From: Planomicrobium sp. CPCC 101110
Lineage (GTDB): Bacteria; Bacillota; Bacilli; Bacillales_A; Planococcaceae
Length of the DNA: 64,000 nt
NCBI RefSeq assembly: GCF_007859395.1
Contig: NZ_VOHD01000006.1
Span: forward strand, 124,001 to 188,000
Direction: 5' to 3'
The translations under genes and the position numbers were made by a program. Below the pieces are notes generated by a model, which was not told the DNA's origin, made no database searches, and saw only the letters and a program-made list of their open reading frames with translations. Within the stretch, counting starts at the first letter, position 1, and every line of letters starts with the position of its first letter. Shown piece after piece: positions 1 through 8,692 of this stretch.

Positions 1-55
1 AACCCATCAATAAAAGGGAAAAAAGAAGCAGGGGAACTACCAGTAAATTTTTCAT
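1..55 (-). CDS. N-terminus of an exported protein (cut by window edge)
   Basis: Only the first 18 codons are inside the window. On the minus strand a GGAAAGGA ribosome binding site (63-71) precedes an ATG at 55-53, and the encoded start is MKNLLVVPLLLFSLLLMG, a Lys followed by a hydrophobic run typical of a signal peptide or lipoprotein leader. The function cannot be told from this much sequence. Confidence 0.6.
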   Translation of the reverse strand, partial: MKNLLVVPLLLFSLLLMG

Positions 56-842
56 GAAAAATCATCCTTTCCATTTAGATTCGTTTTCACTACCATTCTT
101 GTTGCGGGTATGTAGATAAACTATCTGCTGTTTCCAGTGTAAAGGAGTGCCCGACCCACCTTTCGCATTTGTTTGCATATTTTCTTAAACAAGTAAAAAG
201 TATGCAAACAAAAATATTTTGTATGCGCTTTCATTATGTCATGGTTTTTGAGTTAGTTCAATAATCAAACTAAGTTTCGGGAAAATTTATTTAGACGTTT
301 TTAGTAAGGTGCTATTTCCTTCTTCGAACATGGAAGAAATCTTATACCAATGCTGAACTCCGTATAAAGGACTTATAGATAACATGAAATACAACTCGGA
401 TGAACTTTAAGGACAACAGATTTGCCGGATTTTGATAGCTTCCGATAAGCGGAGAGTAATCTCAATAAAATGAAATCATTCTCCGTTCATTCGGAATTTA
501 GATGAATGAATTGCTGAACTTATTGTTGAAAGAGGATTAGTGGGGGGATCCAGGTTTCTTCTATAGAAAAGGATTTCATCAATGAATTAGTTTTAATATC
601 GCAGAGACCCGACTAATATCTTTGGAAAACGGGGCATCCTCTATTGCCAATAAGGTCTTTTGCAAACGAATAGCACAGTATGTATATGCTCTTTTCGGCT
701 CCTTTTTACTGGCCGTGCTTGCATTAGCTTTACCTGCAGGGATTTTTCGGCATAGCGTATTGATAAAGTGGACTAGTCAGAAGATCTTATTGAAAGATCG
801 ATGAAGAGGTTGAATGTGTTTATATGAATTTCATGGAAAACA
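56..842. other. Intergenic stretch without a convincing gene
   Basis: It holds the upstream region of the minus-strand gene at 1-55 and an imperfect hairpin at 450-485 (arms CGGAGAGTAATCTCA and TGAAATCATTCTCCG, no T-tract). A 60-codon TTG frame at 622-804 has one hydrophobic segment but no ribosome binding site, and I do not call it. Confidence 0.5.
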
Positions 843-1085
843 TTAGATGGTAGTTTTGTTCTTTCTAAAAGCAAGTTCAAATTTTTTCCTTATCACTTTA
901 TTGCCGGCAGGAAATCCTGAAGCCTGAAATTCCTGCCAGTTTTTCACAGAATGGCCGTCAATCATCCATTTCCCTTTTATCTTCTCGGCGTTGATGATCT
1001 CTTCAGTAATCCAGTATGTAACTGTTGTACGGCTGACTCCAAAAATCGGCATAGCTTCAGTGATCGTAAAGAATTCTTTATCCAT
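843..1085 (-). CDS. Excisionase/MerR-like helix-turn-helix protein
   Basis: An 80-residue protein. Residues 5-50 (TITEAMPIFGVSRTTVTYWI, then a KGKWMIDGHSVKNW strand and helix) match the winged helix-turn-helix layout of the HTH_17/excisionase superfamily, in which the helix pair reads DNA. The C-terminus is basic (RKKFELAFRKNKT). An AGGAGG site lies 8 bases before the ATG. No recombinase is nearby, so a stand-alone regulatory role is as likely as excision. Confidence 0.75.
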   Translation of the reverse strand: MDKEFFTITEAMPIFGVSRTTVTYWITEEIINAEKIKGKWMIDGHSVKNWQEFQASGFPAGNKVIRKKFELAFRKNKTTI

Positions 1086-1506
1086 GACATTCCTCCTGGG
1101 TGTCTTTTTGCCTATTATATACCATTTACTTACATTATAGCACCTGCTTTATGGAAGTTTTTTTACAACTGAATGAAAGATCATTTAAGCTTGTTTAGTC
1201 TAAGAAAAAAAGGGAAAGCTTTATATTAATATACAGATGAGCTTATCTCGAATTCAGAGCAAATAAATTGTAATAAGGCTTTGTTGGGCGTAAAATTCTA
1301 TTTAGCACCAATAAAAAAGAAGATTCTAATCAGGCAACAGATGATTTCTATCGGCCGTTGCTTGGATTGGCGTTTGAGAGTTACTGCCATAGTAACGTTT
1401 TTTTGATACAACTTCTGTTAAAAGACGGAAAACCTCAGTTTGTTGCAATAGAAGGTTTCCGCAACAAAATATAGCTTTTTTCTGCGTTTGAAAGGACGGT
1501 TCAGAT
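1086..1506. other. Intergenic region with a small hairpin
   Basis: No gene is seen. A 6-bp hairpin GTTACT-GCCAT-AGTAAC followed by seven T (1380-1404) could be a weak plus-strand terminator, though nothing recognisable lies just upstream. A second overlapping set of inverted repeats (GTTGC...GCAAC, about 1440-1466) precedes the next gene. Confidence 0.4.
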
Positions 1507-2157
1507 ATGACTTTAAAAGTGAAAATATATTCCGATTATGTTTGCCCGTTTTGCTTCCTGGCTGAACAGCCGCTTGAAGAAGCGATCAAAGGAAAAGATG
1601 TAGAAGTGGAATGGATGCCATTCGAACTTCGCCCAGCGCCAAATCCGACTTTGCGGCCGGAAGAAAATTACCTCCAGACCACTTGGGCGCAATCGGTATA
1701 CCCGATGGCGAAAAACATGGGAATTGATATTGTCCTGCCTGACGTTTCACCCCAGCCGCACACCCATTTAGCGTTTGAAGGCTTTCAATACGCCAAGGCA
1801 AACGGGAAAGCGACAGCCTATAACGACCGGATGCTTCGGGCATTTTTCCAGGAAGGGCTTGATATCGGCAATGTCGATATACTGACGGCGCTTGCTGGAG
1901 AAATTGGGCTGGATCAAGAAGAATACCGGTCGGCACTTGAAACACGCAAGTACAAAGAAGCCCATCAGAAAGCCCTCCGGCACGCTTATGAAGAGGCGAA
2001 CATCACAGCGGTGCCGACATTTGTTATCGGTGAAACAGCGATTGCCGGCATCCACCCGAAAGAAAAGATCGAGCAGATTATCGAAGAAGAACTGAAAAAG
2101 CAAAAACCGCAAGTTCTTTTTGAAGGAATTGCTTGTGGAATAGACGGATTCTGCTAA
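1507..2157 (+). CDS. DsbA-family oxidoreductase, FrnE-like
   Basis: A thioredoxin-fold protein of 216 residues with no signal peptide, so cytoplasmic. The redox motif CPFC is at residues 13-16 and the cis-proline loop (AVPT) at 168-171, with the long helical insertion of the FrnE/2-hydroxychromene-2-carboxylate isomerase group in between. Two more cysteines sit at 210 and 216 in the tail (CGIDGFC), a second C-x5-C pair seen in FrnE-like proteins. FrnE relatives act as disulfide isomerases or reductases; the substrate is unknown. An AAAGGA site precedes the ATG. Confidence 0.85.
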   Translation: MTLKVKIYSDYVCPFCFLAEQPLEEAIKGKDVEVEWMPFELRPAPNPTLRPEENYLQTTWAQSVYPMAKNMGIDIVLPDVSPQPHTHLAFEGFQYAKANGKATAYNDRMLRAFFQEGLDIGNVDILTALAGEIGLDQEEYRSALETRKYKEAHQKALRHAYEEANITAVPTFVIGETAIAGIHPKEKIEQIIEEELKKQKPQVLFEGIACGIDGFC

Positions 2158-2186
2158 GACGATACTAAAAAAAGAGGTGCAAACCT

Positions 2187-2513
2187 ATGTTGAATACAAA
2201 TCAGACCATTTTAAAAACAAGCGATTGGGTAAAAGGCGTTTCCCGCCACGGGGAGCTGATCATCGGGTTTGTCGAATCCATGAACGTTGCCAAAGAAGCG
2301 GTGAATGTTACGGTCGTGAAAAGCGATAACGAGGAGTTGATCGGCAGAACCATCCCGATGTCGGTCAAACAGGTCGAAAACATTCCATCCGGCCATACGA
2401 AAGATGCCGGTCAGCTGGAGTTCCTGATCGACCTGGCGCTGTCAACAGGCGATGAAGAATGGTTTATCGAGCTCTCTGCAGAATTGAATGAAAAAATACA
2501 AACGGTGAACTAA
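2187..2513 (+). CDS. IDEAL-domain protein
   Basis: A 108-residue protein starting 30 bp after the FrnE-like gene with its own AGAGGTG site. The last 35 residues (LEFLIDLALSTGDEEWFIEL onward) fit the IDEAL domain, a short helical module found at the ends of several Bacillus proteins including ComK and YpiB. The first 70 residues form a small beta-rich segment with no family I recognise. It probably shares transcription with the upstream gene and ends at the terminator at 2549. A regulatory or adaptor role is inference only. Confidence 0.75.
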   Translation: MLNTNQTILKTSDWVKGVSRHGELIIGFVESMNVAKEAVNVTVVKSDNEELIGRTIPMSVKQVENIPSGHTKDAGQLEFLIDLALSTGDEEWFIELSAELNEKIQTVN

Positions 2514-2548
2514 GAAAAGCATGGACTTTCAAACAACCGAAAGAACGG

Positions 2549-2582
2549 GCAGAAGGCTTTCAATTAGCCTTCTGCTTTTTTT
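2549..2582 (+). terminator. Intrinsic terminator after the IDEAL gene
   Basis: A perfect 9-bp stem GCAGAAGGC / GCCTTCTGC (2549-2557 with 2567-2575) followed by seven T. Confidence 0.9.
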
Positions 2583-2680
2583 ATTTGGGCTGCGCAAAAC
2601 AACATTCCTCATAAATGGGATTGAAAAAGAACCCTTGCAGTTATTGGCAACTATGGTATTGTTAAAACAACTTGATACGA

Positions 2681-2771
2681 AATCCGCTAGGGGTGCCGCA
2701 ATGGCTGAGATAAGGAGTTTCCTTTGTCCCTTTGAACCTGATCTGGTTAGCACCAGCGTAGGAAAGTGGAG
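2681..2771 (+). ncRNA. TPP riboswitch (THI element)
   Basis: The conserved THI-box blocks are present in order: GCTAGGGGTGCC, GGCTGAGAT, CCTTTGAACCTGATCTGGTT and AGCACCAGCGTAGGAAA. These form the pyrimidine- and pyrophosphate-sensing arms that bind thiamine pyrophosphate. It lies about 150 bases before tenA with a strong terminator between them, so control is most likely by premature termination when TPP is high. Confidence 0.95.
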
Positions 2772-2845
2772 CCGGTCCAATCATTTCTTTCAACTAGTGA
2801 TCCAAAGATTCCCGTTCTTTTCTGATCGGCTCTTTTCCTGTTTGA

Positions 2846-2873
2846 AGGCCGCTCCATTTGGGGCGGCCTTTTT
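2846..2873 (+). terminator. Riboswitch expression-platform terminator
   Basis: A stem AGGCCGCTCC / GGGGCGGCCT (2846-2855 with 2860-2869, one G-T wobble), a 4-base loop and a five-T tract sit between the TPP aptamer and tenA. The position fits a conditional attenuator. Confidence 0.85.
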
Positions 2874-2919
2874 GGTTTGGTTCAGTGGAAAGTGTTGAGA
2901 AAAACTAGGAGGTTGGAAG

Positions 2920-3615
2920 ATGACTTTTTCAGAGGAATTATGGCAAGAAGCGGAACCGATTTTTGAAGCGTGCTACCAGCATCCTTTTGTCCAAGGAATT
3001 GCAAAAGGCCAAGTGGACAAAGAGCAGCTGGTCCACTATGTGAAACAGGACTTTGAATATTTGAACGCGATGATCCAGACAAAAGCTTTTGCGATGGCAA
3101 AATGCACCAATCGTGAAGACATGGAAATGTTCAATGCCAGCATCGGTTTCATACTCAATAGCGAAGTGCATCCGCACCGCAATTTCTGCGAAGTTGCCGG
3201 AGTGCAATATGAAGATCTTCAAGGATTTCCGTTGGCACCGACAGCGCTCAATTACATCAACCACATGCTGATAGTTTCCCAAACCGGGACTCTTGGCGAA
3301 GCGATTGCTGTTTCGCTGCCTTGTCCGTGGATTTACCTTTATATCGGTGAGCGGATCATCAAAGATTATGAACCAGAGGCGGCGCACCCATTTTATGACT
3401 GGATCCGCTTTTACGGCGCGCAAGAAGAACCGAGAATGAATGCCTATATCAATAAAATGGATTTTTTGGCTGAAGGAGCATCGGAACAAGAAAGGCAGAA
3501 GATGAAGGAGCATTTTATCTTGAGCTGCCAGTATGAATACGCTTTTTTTGATATGGCCTATAAGCTGGAAGAATGGCCGACCCATCAAGGGACTTCTTTG
3601 AAACCGGCCTTCTGA
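2920..3615 (+). CDS. tenA: Thiaminase II / aminopyrimidine aminohydrolase
   Basis: TenA hydrolyses the amino group of 5-aminomethyl-HMP breakdown products to salvage the thiamine pyrimidine. The 231-residue protein has the all-helical TenA/HO-like fold and keeps the residues that matter in Bacillus TenA: Asp44 (KQDF), Cys135 (LPCPW) and a Glu at 206 (QYEYAFF). An AGGAGG site precedes the ATG. It stands alone behind the TPP riboswitch; no other thiamine genes are in the window. Confidence 0.95.
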   Translation: MTFSEELWQEAEPIFEACYQHPFVQGIAKGQVDKEQLVHYVKQDFEYLNAMIQTKAFAMAKCTNREDMEMFNASIGFILNSEVHPHRNFCEVAGVQYEDLQGFPLAPTALNYINHMLIVSQTGTLGEAIAVSLPCPWIYLYIGERIIKDYEPEAAHPFYDWIRFYGAQEEPRMNAYINKMDFLAEGASEQERQKMKEHFILSCQYEYAFFDMAYKLEEWPTHQGTSLKPAF

Positions 3616-3659
3616 ATCCGATTTTCCCAGTCGGGATAAAAAAGCGCGTGTAATGTCAG

Positions 3660-3997
3660 ATGAAAAAGGAAAAGCGCAGAAACTTTGTTATTGCATTGGC
3701 AGTGAATAGAGCGGTATTTGCGCCTTTTATCATCTGGAACGAAGAACCGCTCATCCAGAAACTTTGGCTTCTTGCCTTCTCATTTTCCGGAAAGAATGCG
3801 CTGCTTGAAGAGTTGGTTTGGAGGGGGCTTTGTTGGGGCGATTTTCCGAACGCCTAGGCGACAAATGGGCCGTCGCAATAACCAGTTTGGGCTTTGGCCT
3901 CCAGCATTATTCCCTTGGCTTTCCGTGGCCGGCTTGCATTGCGTTTTCAATTGGTGGGCTGAATATGTTGCTGGTGTGGAGCGGATTGATCTTTTGA
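3660..3997 (+). pseudogene. Broken CPBP-family intramembrane protease
   Basis: The first frame (from the ATG at 3660) reads through a conserved EELVWRG motif, the EExxxR signature of CPBP/CAAX-type glutamic proteases, then hits a stop at about 3857. The conserved C-terminal part continues in another frame from about 3825 (ALLGRFSERLGDKWAV, then LGFGLQHYSLGFPWP, then IGGLNMLLVWSGLIF) to a stop at 3997. Even joined, the product is only about 110 residues, roughly half of a usual CPBP protein, so the N-terminal half is also missing. A dead remnant. Confidence 0.75.
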
Positions 3998-4044
3998 TGA
4001 ACTGATTTTATAAGAGTGCCTTTTGGGCGGAAGGCAGAAGCGAG

Positions 4045-4150
4045 GCGAGTTCCAACTTATTCGGGGTGAGTTGCGACTTAGCAGGCGCGAGTTCCAACTA
4101 TTAGATGCTCAGTTCCGACTTATGGGACCGAATTGCAACTTGTTGAGAAG
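4045..4150. repeat. Degenerate 21-bp tandem repeat, five units
   Basis: The core AGTTCCAACTTA recurs at 4048, 4069, 4090, 4111 and about 4131 in the forms AGTTCCAACT, AGTTGCGACT, AGTTCCAACT, AGTTCCGACT and AATTGCAACT. The first four units are spaced exactly 21 bases and the last 20. It lies in non-coding DNA between the broken CPBP gene and the next terminator. Confidence 0.8.
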
Positions 4151-4420
4151 AAATTGAACGCCTGCAAGAAAAAAAGCGCTTAAAAACTGTAGGGCCATCG
4201 CGTTTATGCGACTGGTCCTATTTAGGAAAAGGATTTTGAGTGATAAGAAGAAAATCTTGTTAAAGATTGTAAATGTATTTATTTACATAAGGAAATATAA
4301 AAAACAAAACCCGCAGACAAGAAAAAAACTGCCTGCAAACCGATTTTATTCAAAAGATAAACGCCAGCTGGCAGTTCATTTAAAGAAACGTCCGGTAGCA
4401 AAAGGGTGTTTGATACAAAA

Positions 4421-4454
4421 AAGCAGCTTCATTTTATAATGAAGCTGCTTTTCT
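4421..4454 (-). terminator. Terminator of the aminotransferase gene
   Basis: A perfect 13-bp stem AAGCAGCTTCATT / AATGAAGCTGCTT with a 4-base loop, flanked by A-runs on the left that become a T-tract on the minus strand. Confidence 0.85.
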
Positions 4455-4465
4455 ATATTGTCCAT

Positions 4466-5710
4466 TCAGCTGCTGGTTGAAAGAGAGTTTTCTCCCAATG
4501 TCACAGTTTCGATGTGAGTCGGTTCGCTAGCCATTTCGCGGTGCAGTACTTTGCCGATGCGTTTCATGCCTTCTTTGATGCGCTCTTCGGAAGTGTTCGA
4601 GAAATTCAGCCGCACTGTGTTCGTTTTTGCTTTATCGGCGAAAAAGGCGCCGCCGGGGATCACAGCCACATTGTTTTCCAGGCACTCCAAAGCGATTTTG
4701 CGTGAATCCATCAAAGGCGGGAGCTCGACCCACAGGAACAGGCCGCCTTCCGGCTTGACGAAAGAGATGTTTTCAGGGAAAAACTCCTCGATGCATTGGA
4801 TCATCGTAGTGCATCGCGCTTTATAGACGGCTTTTATATTTGCAATATGTTTCTCGATATCGTTTTGTTCCATATATTTAGATGTAAGCCGCTGGGCAAA
4901 ACCATCGGTATGCATATCCGACGATTCTTTCAGGGCTATGTATTTTTCAATGAAGACCTGATCCGCGCAAATCCAGCCCAACCGGAGCCCTGGTGCGAAA
5001 ATTTTAGAAAACGAGCTCAAGTAAATGACTCGGCCTTCCGTATCAAAATGCTTGACCGGAGGAATTGGAGTTCCCGAAAAGCGGATGGCTCCGTACGGAT
5101 TATCTTCCAGGACAAGCACGTCATAGCGATTGGCAAGCTCGATCATCCGTTTTCTTCTTTCAAGGCTGAGTGTTCGTCCCGTCGGATTCTGGAAATCGGG
5201 AATGGTGTAGATGAATTTTGTATGGGGATTTTCCTGAAGCCGTTTTTCCAAAGCTTCCATGATCATGCCATCTTCATCCATGTCCACTTCCACAAAATTG
5301 GCGTCATATGTTTTGAACGCATTGATCGCTGCCAAGTAAGTAGGGCTTTCGCAAATGATTGTATCCCCTTCGTCCAAAAAGAGCCTGCCCGTCAGGTCGA
5401 TCGCCTGCTGGGAGCCGGAAGTGATCATGATCTGGCTCAACTCCGCCGGTATGTTGACAGCTTTCATCCGTTCAATGATTTTCTGCCGAAGTGGGATATA
5501 GCCTTCTGTCGCACTATATTGGAGGGAAGCAGGGCCTTCTTCTGAAAGAACAGCCTCGCTTGCCGCTTTTAATGCCTCAATTGGAAACAGATCCGGGGCC
5601 GGAAGACCTCCCGCAAAAGAAATCAATTCTGGGCGCTCTCCTGCAGTCAGGATGATGCGCATATCAGAAGGTTGGAGTGAACTTGCTCTTTTTGCAAACT
5701 TATTTTGCAT
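4466..5710 (-). CDS. PLP-dependent aminotransferase (class I, MocR/2-aminoadipate type)
   Basis: A 414-residue fold-type I aminotransferase. The PLP lysine is Lys236 in SSFSKIFAPGLRLG; Asn175 (QNPTG) and Asp203 (LEDNPYG) are the usual ring contacts, and Tyr205 follows. The overall sequence resembles the PLP aminotransferases close to 2-aminoadipate or valine-pyruvate transaminases and to the catalytic half of MocR regulators, but there is no DNA-binding domain. The substrate cannot be assigned. The start has an AAAGGGG site; it is transcribed alone and ends at the hairpin at 4421. Confidence 0.9.
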   Translation of the reverse strand: MQNKFAKRASSLQPSDMRIILTAGERPELISFAGGLPAPDLFPIEALKAASEAVLSEEGPASLQYSATEGYIPLRQKIIERMKAVNIPAELSQIMITSGSQQAIDLTGRLFLDEGDTIICESPTYLAAINAFKTYDANFVEVDMDEDGMIMEALEKRLQENPHTKFIYTIPDFQNPTGRTLSLERRKRMIELANRYDVLVLEDNPYGAIRFSGTPIPPVKHFDTEGRVIYLSSFSKIFAPGLRLGWICADQVFIEKYIALKESSDMHTDGFAQRLTSKYMEQNDIEKHIANIKAVYKARCTTMIQCIEEFFPENISFVKPEGGLFLWVELPPLMDSRKIALECLENNVAVIPGGAFFADKAKTNTVRLNFSNTSEERIKEGMKRIGKVLHREMASEPTHIETVTLGENSLSTSS

Positions 5711-5858
5711 ATCTGGTTGCCCCTTTTTAATAAGACTTGATAAAAATAACTAGTCTTTATAATACACTTTTATTGTCTGCTTGCCTTGTGATTTGCATAA
5801 AACTCGCTGAAAATATAGTCTGGAGCAGTAAAAGCGTTTGCATCATGGAGTATTTTGG

Positions 5859-6020
5859 ATGCAGGGGAAACAGAAAAGCACTCCAAATCCTCCTGATTAC
5901 CGGGAGAGAAACCTGCCAAATGCAATGGAATATGGCTATGGAAGAGGACAAAAACGGAAGCATAAGTCAGCAGAAGGGTTTTGGCTGATTTTCCTAGGCA
6001 TAGGGTTCTTTTGGGGATAA
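5859..6020 (+). CDS. Possible small membrane protein
   Basis: A 53-codon frame from ATG 5859 with a GGAG placed 8 bases upstream. The first half is polar (rich in Pro, Arg, Lys), and the last 14 residues (GFWLIFLGIGFFWG) are hydrophobic, as in short tail-anchored peptides. It lies between the divergent aminotransferase promoter and the methyltransferase gene. No family is recognised; it may be spurious. Confidence 0.3.
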   Translation: MQGKQKSTPNPPDYRERNLPNAMEYGYGRGQKRKHKSAEGFWLIFLGIGFFWG

Positions 6021-6061
6021 CGGACAATGCTTTTCTAAATGAATAGAACAGGAGCGATATT

Positions 6062-6841
6062 ATGGAACTCATCGACCCAACCCGCCTTCCCGGCTGGCTT
6101 ATACCTCATTCACTTGCCTGGTACCAGCAGCTCGGCGAAACAGAAGGCGCTTATTTGTATCCATGGAATTCCATTCGTGAAGAGCCGAATGGCGAATCGC
6201 TATTTGACCGGGAAGTGATGAATATGGTCAAAGGCAGAATTGCGCTGGATGTCGGATGCGGCCACGGGGAGTTCGCTTTGAAGAGCGCCAGGGAGGCGAA
6301 AGGGATTGTAGGGCTTGATGTTACTGACAAATTTGTCTCAAAAGGCCTGCAGTCACGAAAGGCGAACGTTTCTTTTGTAGTAGGGAACACTAAGGACGGC
6401 TTGCCGTTTGCTTCGGACACTTTTGATTGCGCTTATATCCGGAAAGGACCGACCTCCGCTTATCCGAATCTTCAAAAGGTGGTCCGAAAAGGAGGAGAAG
6501 TTTTAGGGCTTCATCCTGGGGAGTCAACAGGAAAAGAGCTCAATGCGCTTTTCCCAAATCTTTTTACTCCGCATTCCGGAGCATCTGTATTGCAGCTGCT
6601 AAAAGACCGCTTGCATATGAGCGGATTCGCAAAAACTGCTATCGATTTTGTGGAGACAAAAGAATTCTTGCAGTCCCCATTGGATGTTTTGAAGTATCGC
6701 TGCTTCGGCCAGACACCCGCTATCTTTGAAGAGCTGCAAAGGGAAAATTCAGATGCAGTCAGCTGCATTTTTAAAGAACATGCGACAGATCAAGGGTTGG
6801 CCATTACATTTTCAAGATACCTCGTACGGGTGGTTGTATGA
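6062..6841 (+). CDS. Class I SAM-dependent methyltransferase
   Basis: A 259-residue protein with the Rossmann SAM-binding motif I at residues 61-70 (ALDVGCGHGE), an acidic residue closing strand 2 (GLDVT) and a motif II-like segment near FDCAYIRKGP. The N-terminal 55 residues look like a substrate cap. An AGGAG site precedes the ATG. The target (small molecule, RNA or protein) cannot be assigned. It is a single gene with its own terminator. Confidence 0.85.
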   Translation: MELIDPTRLPGWLIPHSLAWYQQLGETEGAYLYPWNSIREEPNGESLFDREVMNMVKGRIALDVGCGHGEFALKSAREAKGIVGLDVTDKFVSKGLQSRKANVSFVVGNTKDGLPFASDTFDCAYIRKGPTSAYPNLQKVVRKGGEVLGLHPGESTGKELNALFPNLFTPHSGASVLQLLKDRLHMSGFAKTAIDFVETKEFLQSPLDVLKYRCFGQTPAIFEELQRENSDAVSCIFKEHATDQGLAITFSRYLVRVVV

Positions 6842-6849
6842 GTCTGCAA

Positions 6850-6888
6850 AAAAAGCAAGACACTCATTGAAAGAGTATCTTGCTTTTT
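6850..6888 (+). terminator. Terminator after the methyltransferase
   Basis: A 16-bp stem with one mismatch (AAAAAGCAAGACACTC / GAGTATCTTGCTTTTT), 7-base loop and T-tract. Confidence 0.9.
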
Positions 6889-6997
6889 CGTGCCAATTCA
6901 CAAATTGTCTTGAAGGGCATGCAATGCTTAGAAAGAGGCTTTAGCCATGCAAAATTGTCCAATTCTTTCCGTCACTCAAATACCAGGGACTCTGGCA

Positions 6998-7723
6998 TTA
7001 CTGAGCTGTATATCCGCCGTCTATTATCAAGCTGCTGCCTGTCATAAAGCTTGAATCATCCGAAGCGAGGAACAGAACCGCTTTTGCCATTTCTTCGGCT
7101 TGGCCAAGGCGCTTCAGCGGCGTAGCATCAGACAAGAATTGCTTCATTTCTTCGGGGATGATCGGTGTATCGATAAATCCAGGGCACAAGGCATTCACAC
7201 GGATGTTTTGCTCGGCATACTCAAGCGCAAGGGACCGCGTCAAGTTGACGACCCCGCCTTTTGCTGCATTGTAAGCGGCAGAACCAGGGGAACCGACCCA
7301 CCCGTACATGGAGGCTGTATTGATAATTATGCCCCCGCCAGATTTCTGGAATGCGCGGATCGCTTCGCGCGCCACTAGGAAAACGCCATCAAGGTCAACG
7401 TTCACTGTGTTTCTCCATTCTTCATAAGAAAGTTCATGGGTTGGCGTCACTTTCCCGATGCCTGCATTGTTGAAGACGATATCGATTTGGCCGTATTTTT
7501 CAACGGCTTTTTCGTAGACGCTTTGAACTTGCGCTTCATCCGTGATGTTCGCCTTGATGAAAACAGCGTCCGGCAGTTCTTTGGCGAAAACTTCCCCTTT
7601 TTCTTCGTTCAGATCCACAATCACCAGTTTCGCACCGTTTTCCGCAAAAAGCCTCGCTGTTGCCGCACCGATGCCTGATGCGCCGCCTGTAATAATCGCC
7701 ACTTTTCCTTGTAATTTACTCAT
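6998..7723 (-). CDS. Short-chain dehydrogenase/reductase (SDR)
   Basis: A classical SDR of 241 residues: cofactor motif TGGASGIG at 12-19, Asp37 after strand 2 (VDLN, pointing to NAD), NNAG at 85-88, and the catalytic Ser138, Tyr151 and Lys155 (YNAAK). The start chosen, ATG at 7723, has GGAGGA 8 bases upstream; the longer frame to 7753 has none. Substrate unknown; it resembles 3-oxoacyl-ACP reductase and glucose dehydrogenase-like SDRs. It has its own promoter at 7771-7798. Confidence 0.9.
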   Translation of the reverse strand: MSKLQGKVAIITGGASGIGAATARLFAENGAKLVIVDLNEEKGEVFAKELPDAVFIKANITDEAQVQSVYEKAVEKYGQIDIVFNNAGIGKVTPTHELSYEEWRNTVNVDLDGVFLVAREAIRAFQKSGGGIIINTASMYGWVGSPGSAAYNAAKGGVVNLTRSLALEYAEQNIRVNALCPGFIDTPIIPEEMKQFLSDATPLKRLGQAEEMAKAVLFLASDDSSFMTGSSLIIDGGYTAQ

Positions 7724-7770
7724 ATGTATTCCTCCAATCAATTTAGCAAGCACCTTAAGATTATCTCGAA

Positions 7771-7798
7771 ACTATAATTATTTCAAATATTTTGACAA
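7771..7798 (-). promoter_or_regulatory. Sigma-A-type promoter of the SDR gene
   Basis: On the minus strand TTGTCA (7798-7793) and TATAGT (7776-7771) are separated by 16 bases, about 50 bases before the SDR start. Confidence 0.55.
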
Positions 7799-7932
7799 TT
7801 TAGGTTTACTTTTTTTATTGAAACATATAAGCACTTGGCTTCTGAATAGTCAAAACTATAATCTTCATACTCCAGGATTCCTGAGCTAAACTTCTCGAAT
7901 CCTCGATACAGATTTATAAAAAACGCAAAAAG

Positions 7933-7954
7933 AAAAACGCCCCGAAGGACGTTT
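7933..7954 (-). terminator. Terminator of the Bax inhibitor-1 gene
   Basis: On the minus strand a short GC stem AAACGTCC...GGGCGTTT closes on a TTCG tetraloop and is followed by a T-rich run. Confidence 0.8.
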
Positions 7955-7960
7955 GGTTTG

Positions 7961-8692
7961 TTATCTGCGCAATTTTGACAGCAGCCGAAGGATTTCGAGG
8001 TATAGCCATACTAATGTCACCAATAATCCGAACGCGCCGTACCATTCAAAATATTTTGGGACACGCTTCTTTGATGCATTCTCAATGAAGTCAAAGTCCA
8101 ATACGAGATTCAGCGCGGCAATAATGACGATGATGACCGAAATCGCAATGCTGAGAGGCGTCGCTTCGTGCAGATGCGGGATCTGGAACCCGAAAAATCG
8201 GCCGATAAAGGAGACCAGGTACACAACAAAGATGGCACCTGTGGCGGCGGCCACGCCCAGCCTGAAATTATGTGTGACCTTAATGAGGCCAGATCTGTAG
8301 ACGACCAACAAACTCAGCAACACCGCAATAGTAAGAAGCACCGCCTGAAACACGATGCCGCCGTATTGAAGTTCATATCGGGCGGATATTGCCCCGAGGA
8401 ACAATCCCTCCAACAAAGCATAGAGAGGAGCTGTGAATGGCGAAGCTTTTGGAAGGAAAATCGTCACCAAGGCTACGAGAAAACCGCCGATCCCTCCAAT
8501 AAGAACTAGCGGCATTGCGCTAGTTGGACTGGCGAGAAACTGATTCCACGAATAGACGAAAGTAGCGAGCAGCAACAACAACAAAATGAATGTTTTGTTG
8601 ACAGTACCCATAATGGTCATAGTTCGGCCCGATCCCTGGTCCTTATATCTTTCAAACGCTTCAGCTTTCAAACTTGGATTTCCACTTCGCAT
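7961..8692 (-). CDS. Bax inhibitor-1/YccA family membrane protein
   Basis: A 243-residue integral membrane protein with seven hydrophobic segments, belonging to the Bax1-I branch that begins MRSGNPSLK. Relatives in the BI-1 superfamily form calcium-leak or protease-modulating membrane proteins; the role here is not known. The ATG at 8692 has a GAGGTGAA site; the longer frame to 8743 lacks one. It ends at the TTCG hairpin immediately downstream. Confidence 0.85.
   Translation of the reverse strand: MRSGNPSLKAEAFERYKDQGSGRTMTIMGTVNKTFILLLLLLATFVYSWNQFLASPTSAMPLVLIGGIGGFLVALVTIFLPKASPFTAPLYALLEGLFLGAISARYELQYGGIVFQAVLLTIAVLLSLLVVYRSGLIKVTHNFRLGVAAATGAIFVVYLVSFIGRFFGFQIPHLHEATPLSIAISVIIVIIAALNLVLDFDFIENASKKRVPKYFEWYGAFGLLVTLVWLYLEILRLLSKLRR

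Noticed and set aside
622-804. 60-codon TTG frame with one hydrophobic segment
   Set aside because: No ribosome binding site, no family similarity recognised, and it lies in a long degenerate stretch.
2521-2898. 125-codon frame across the region before tenA
   Set aside because: It overlaps a terminator, the TPP riboswitch and its expression platform; the RNA explains the sequence.
4206-4439. 77-codon frame rich in Lys and Arg
   Set aside because: AT-rich low-complexity product, no ribosome binding site, and it ends inside the terminator of the facing gene.
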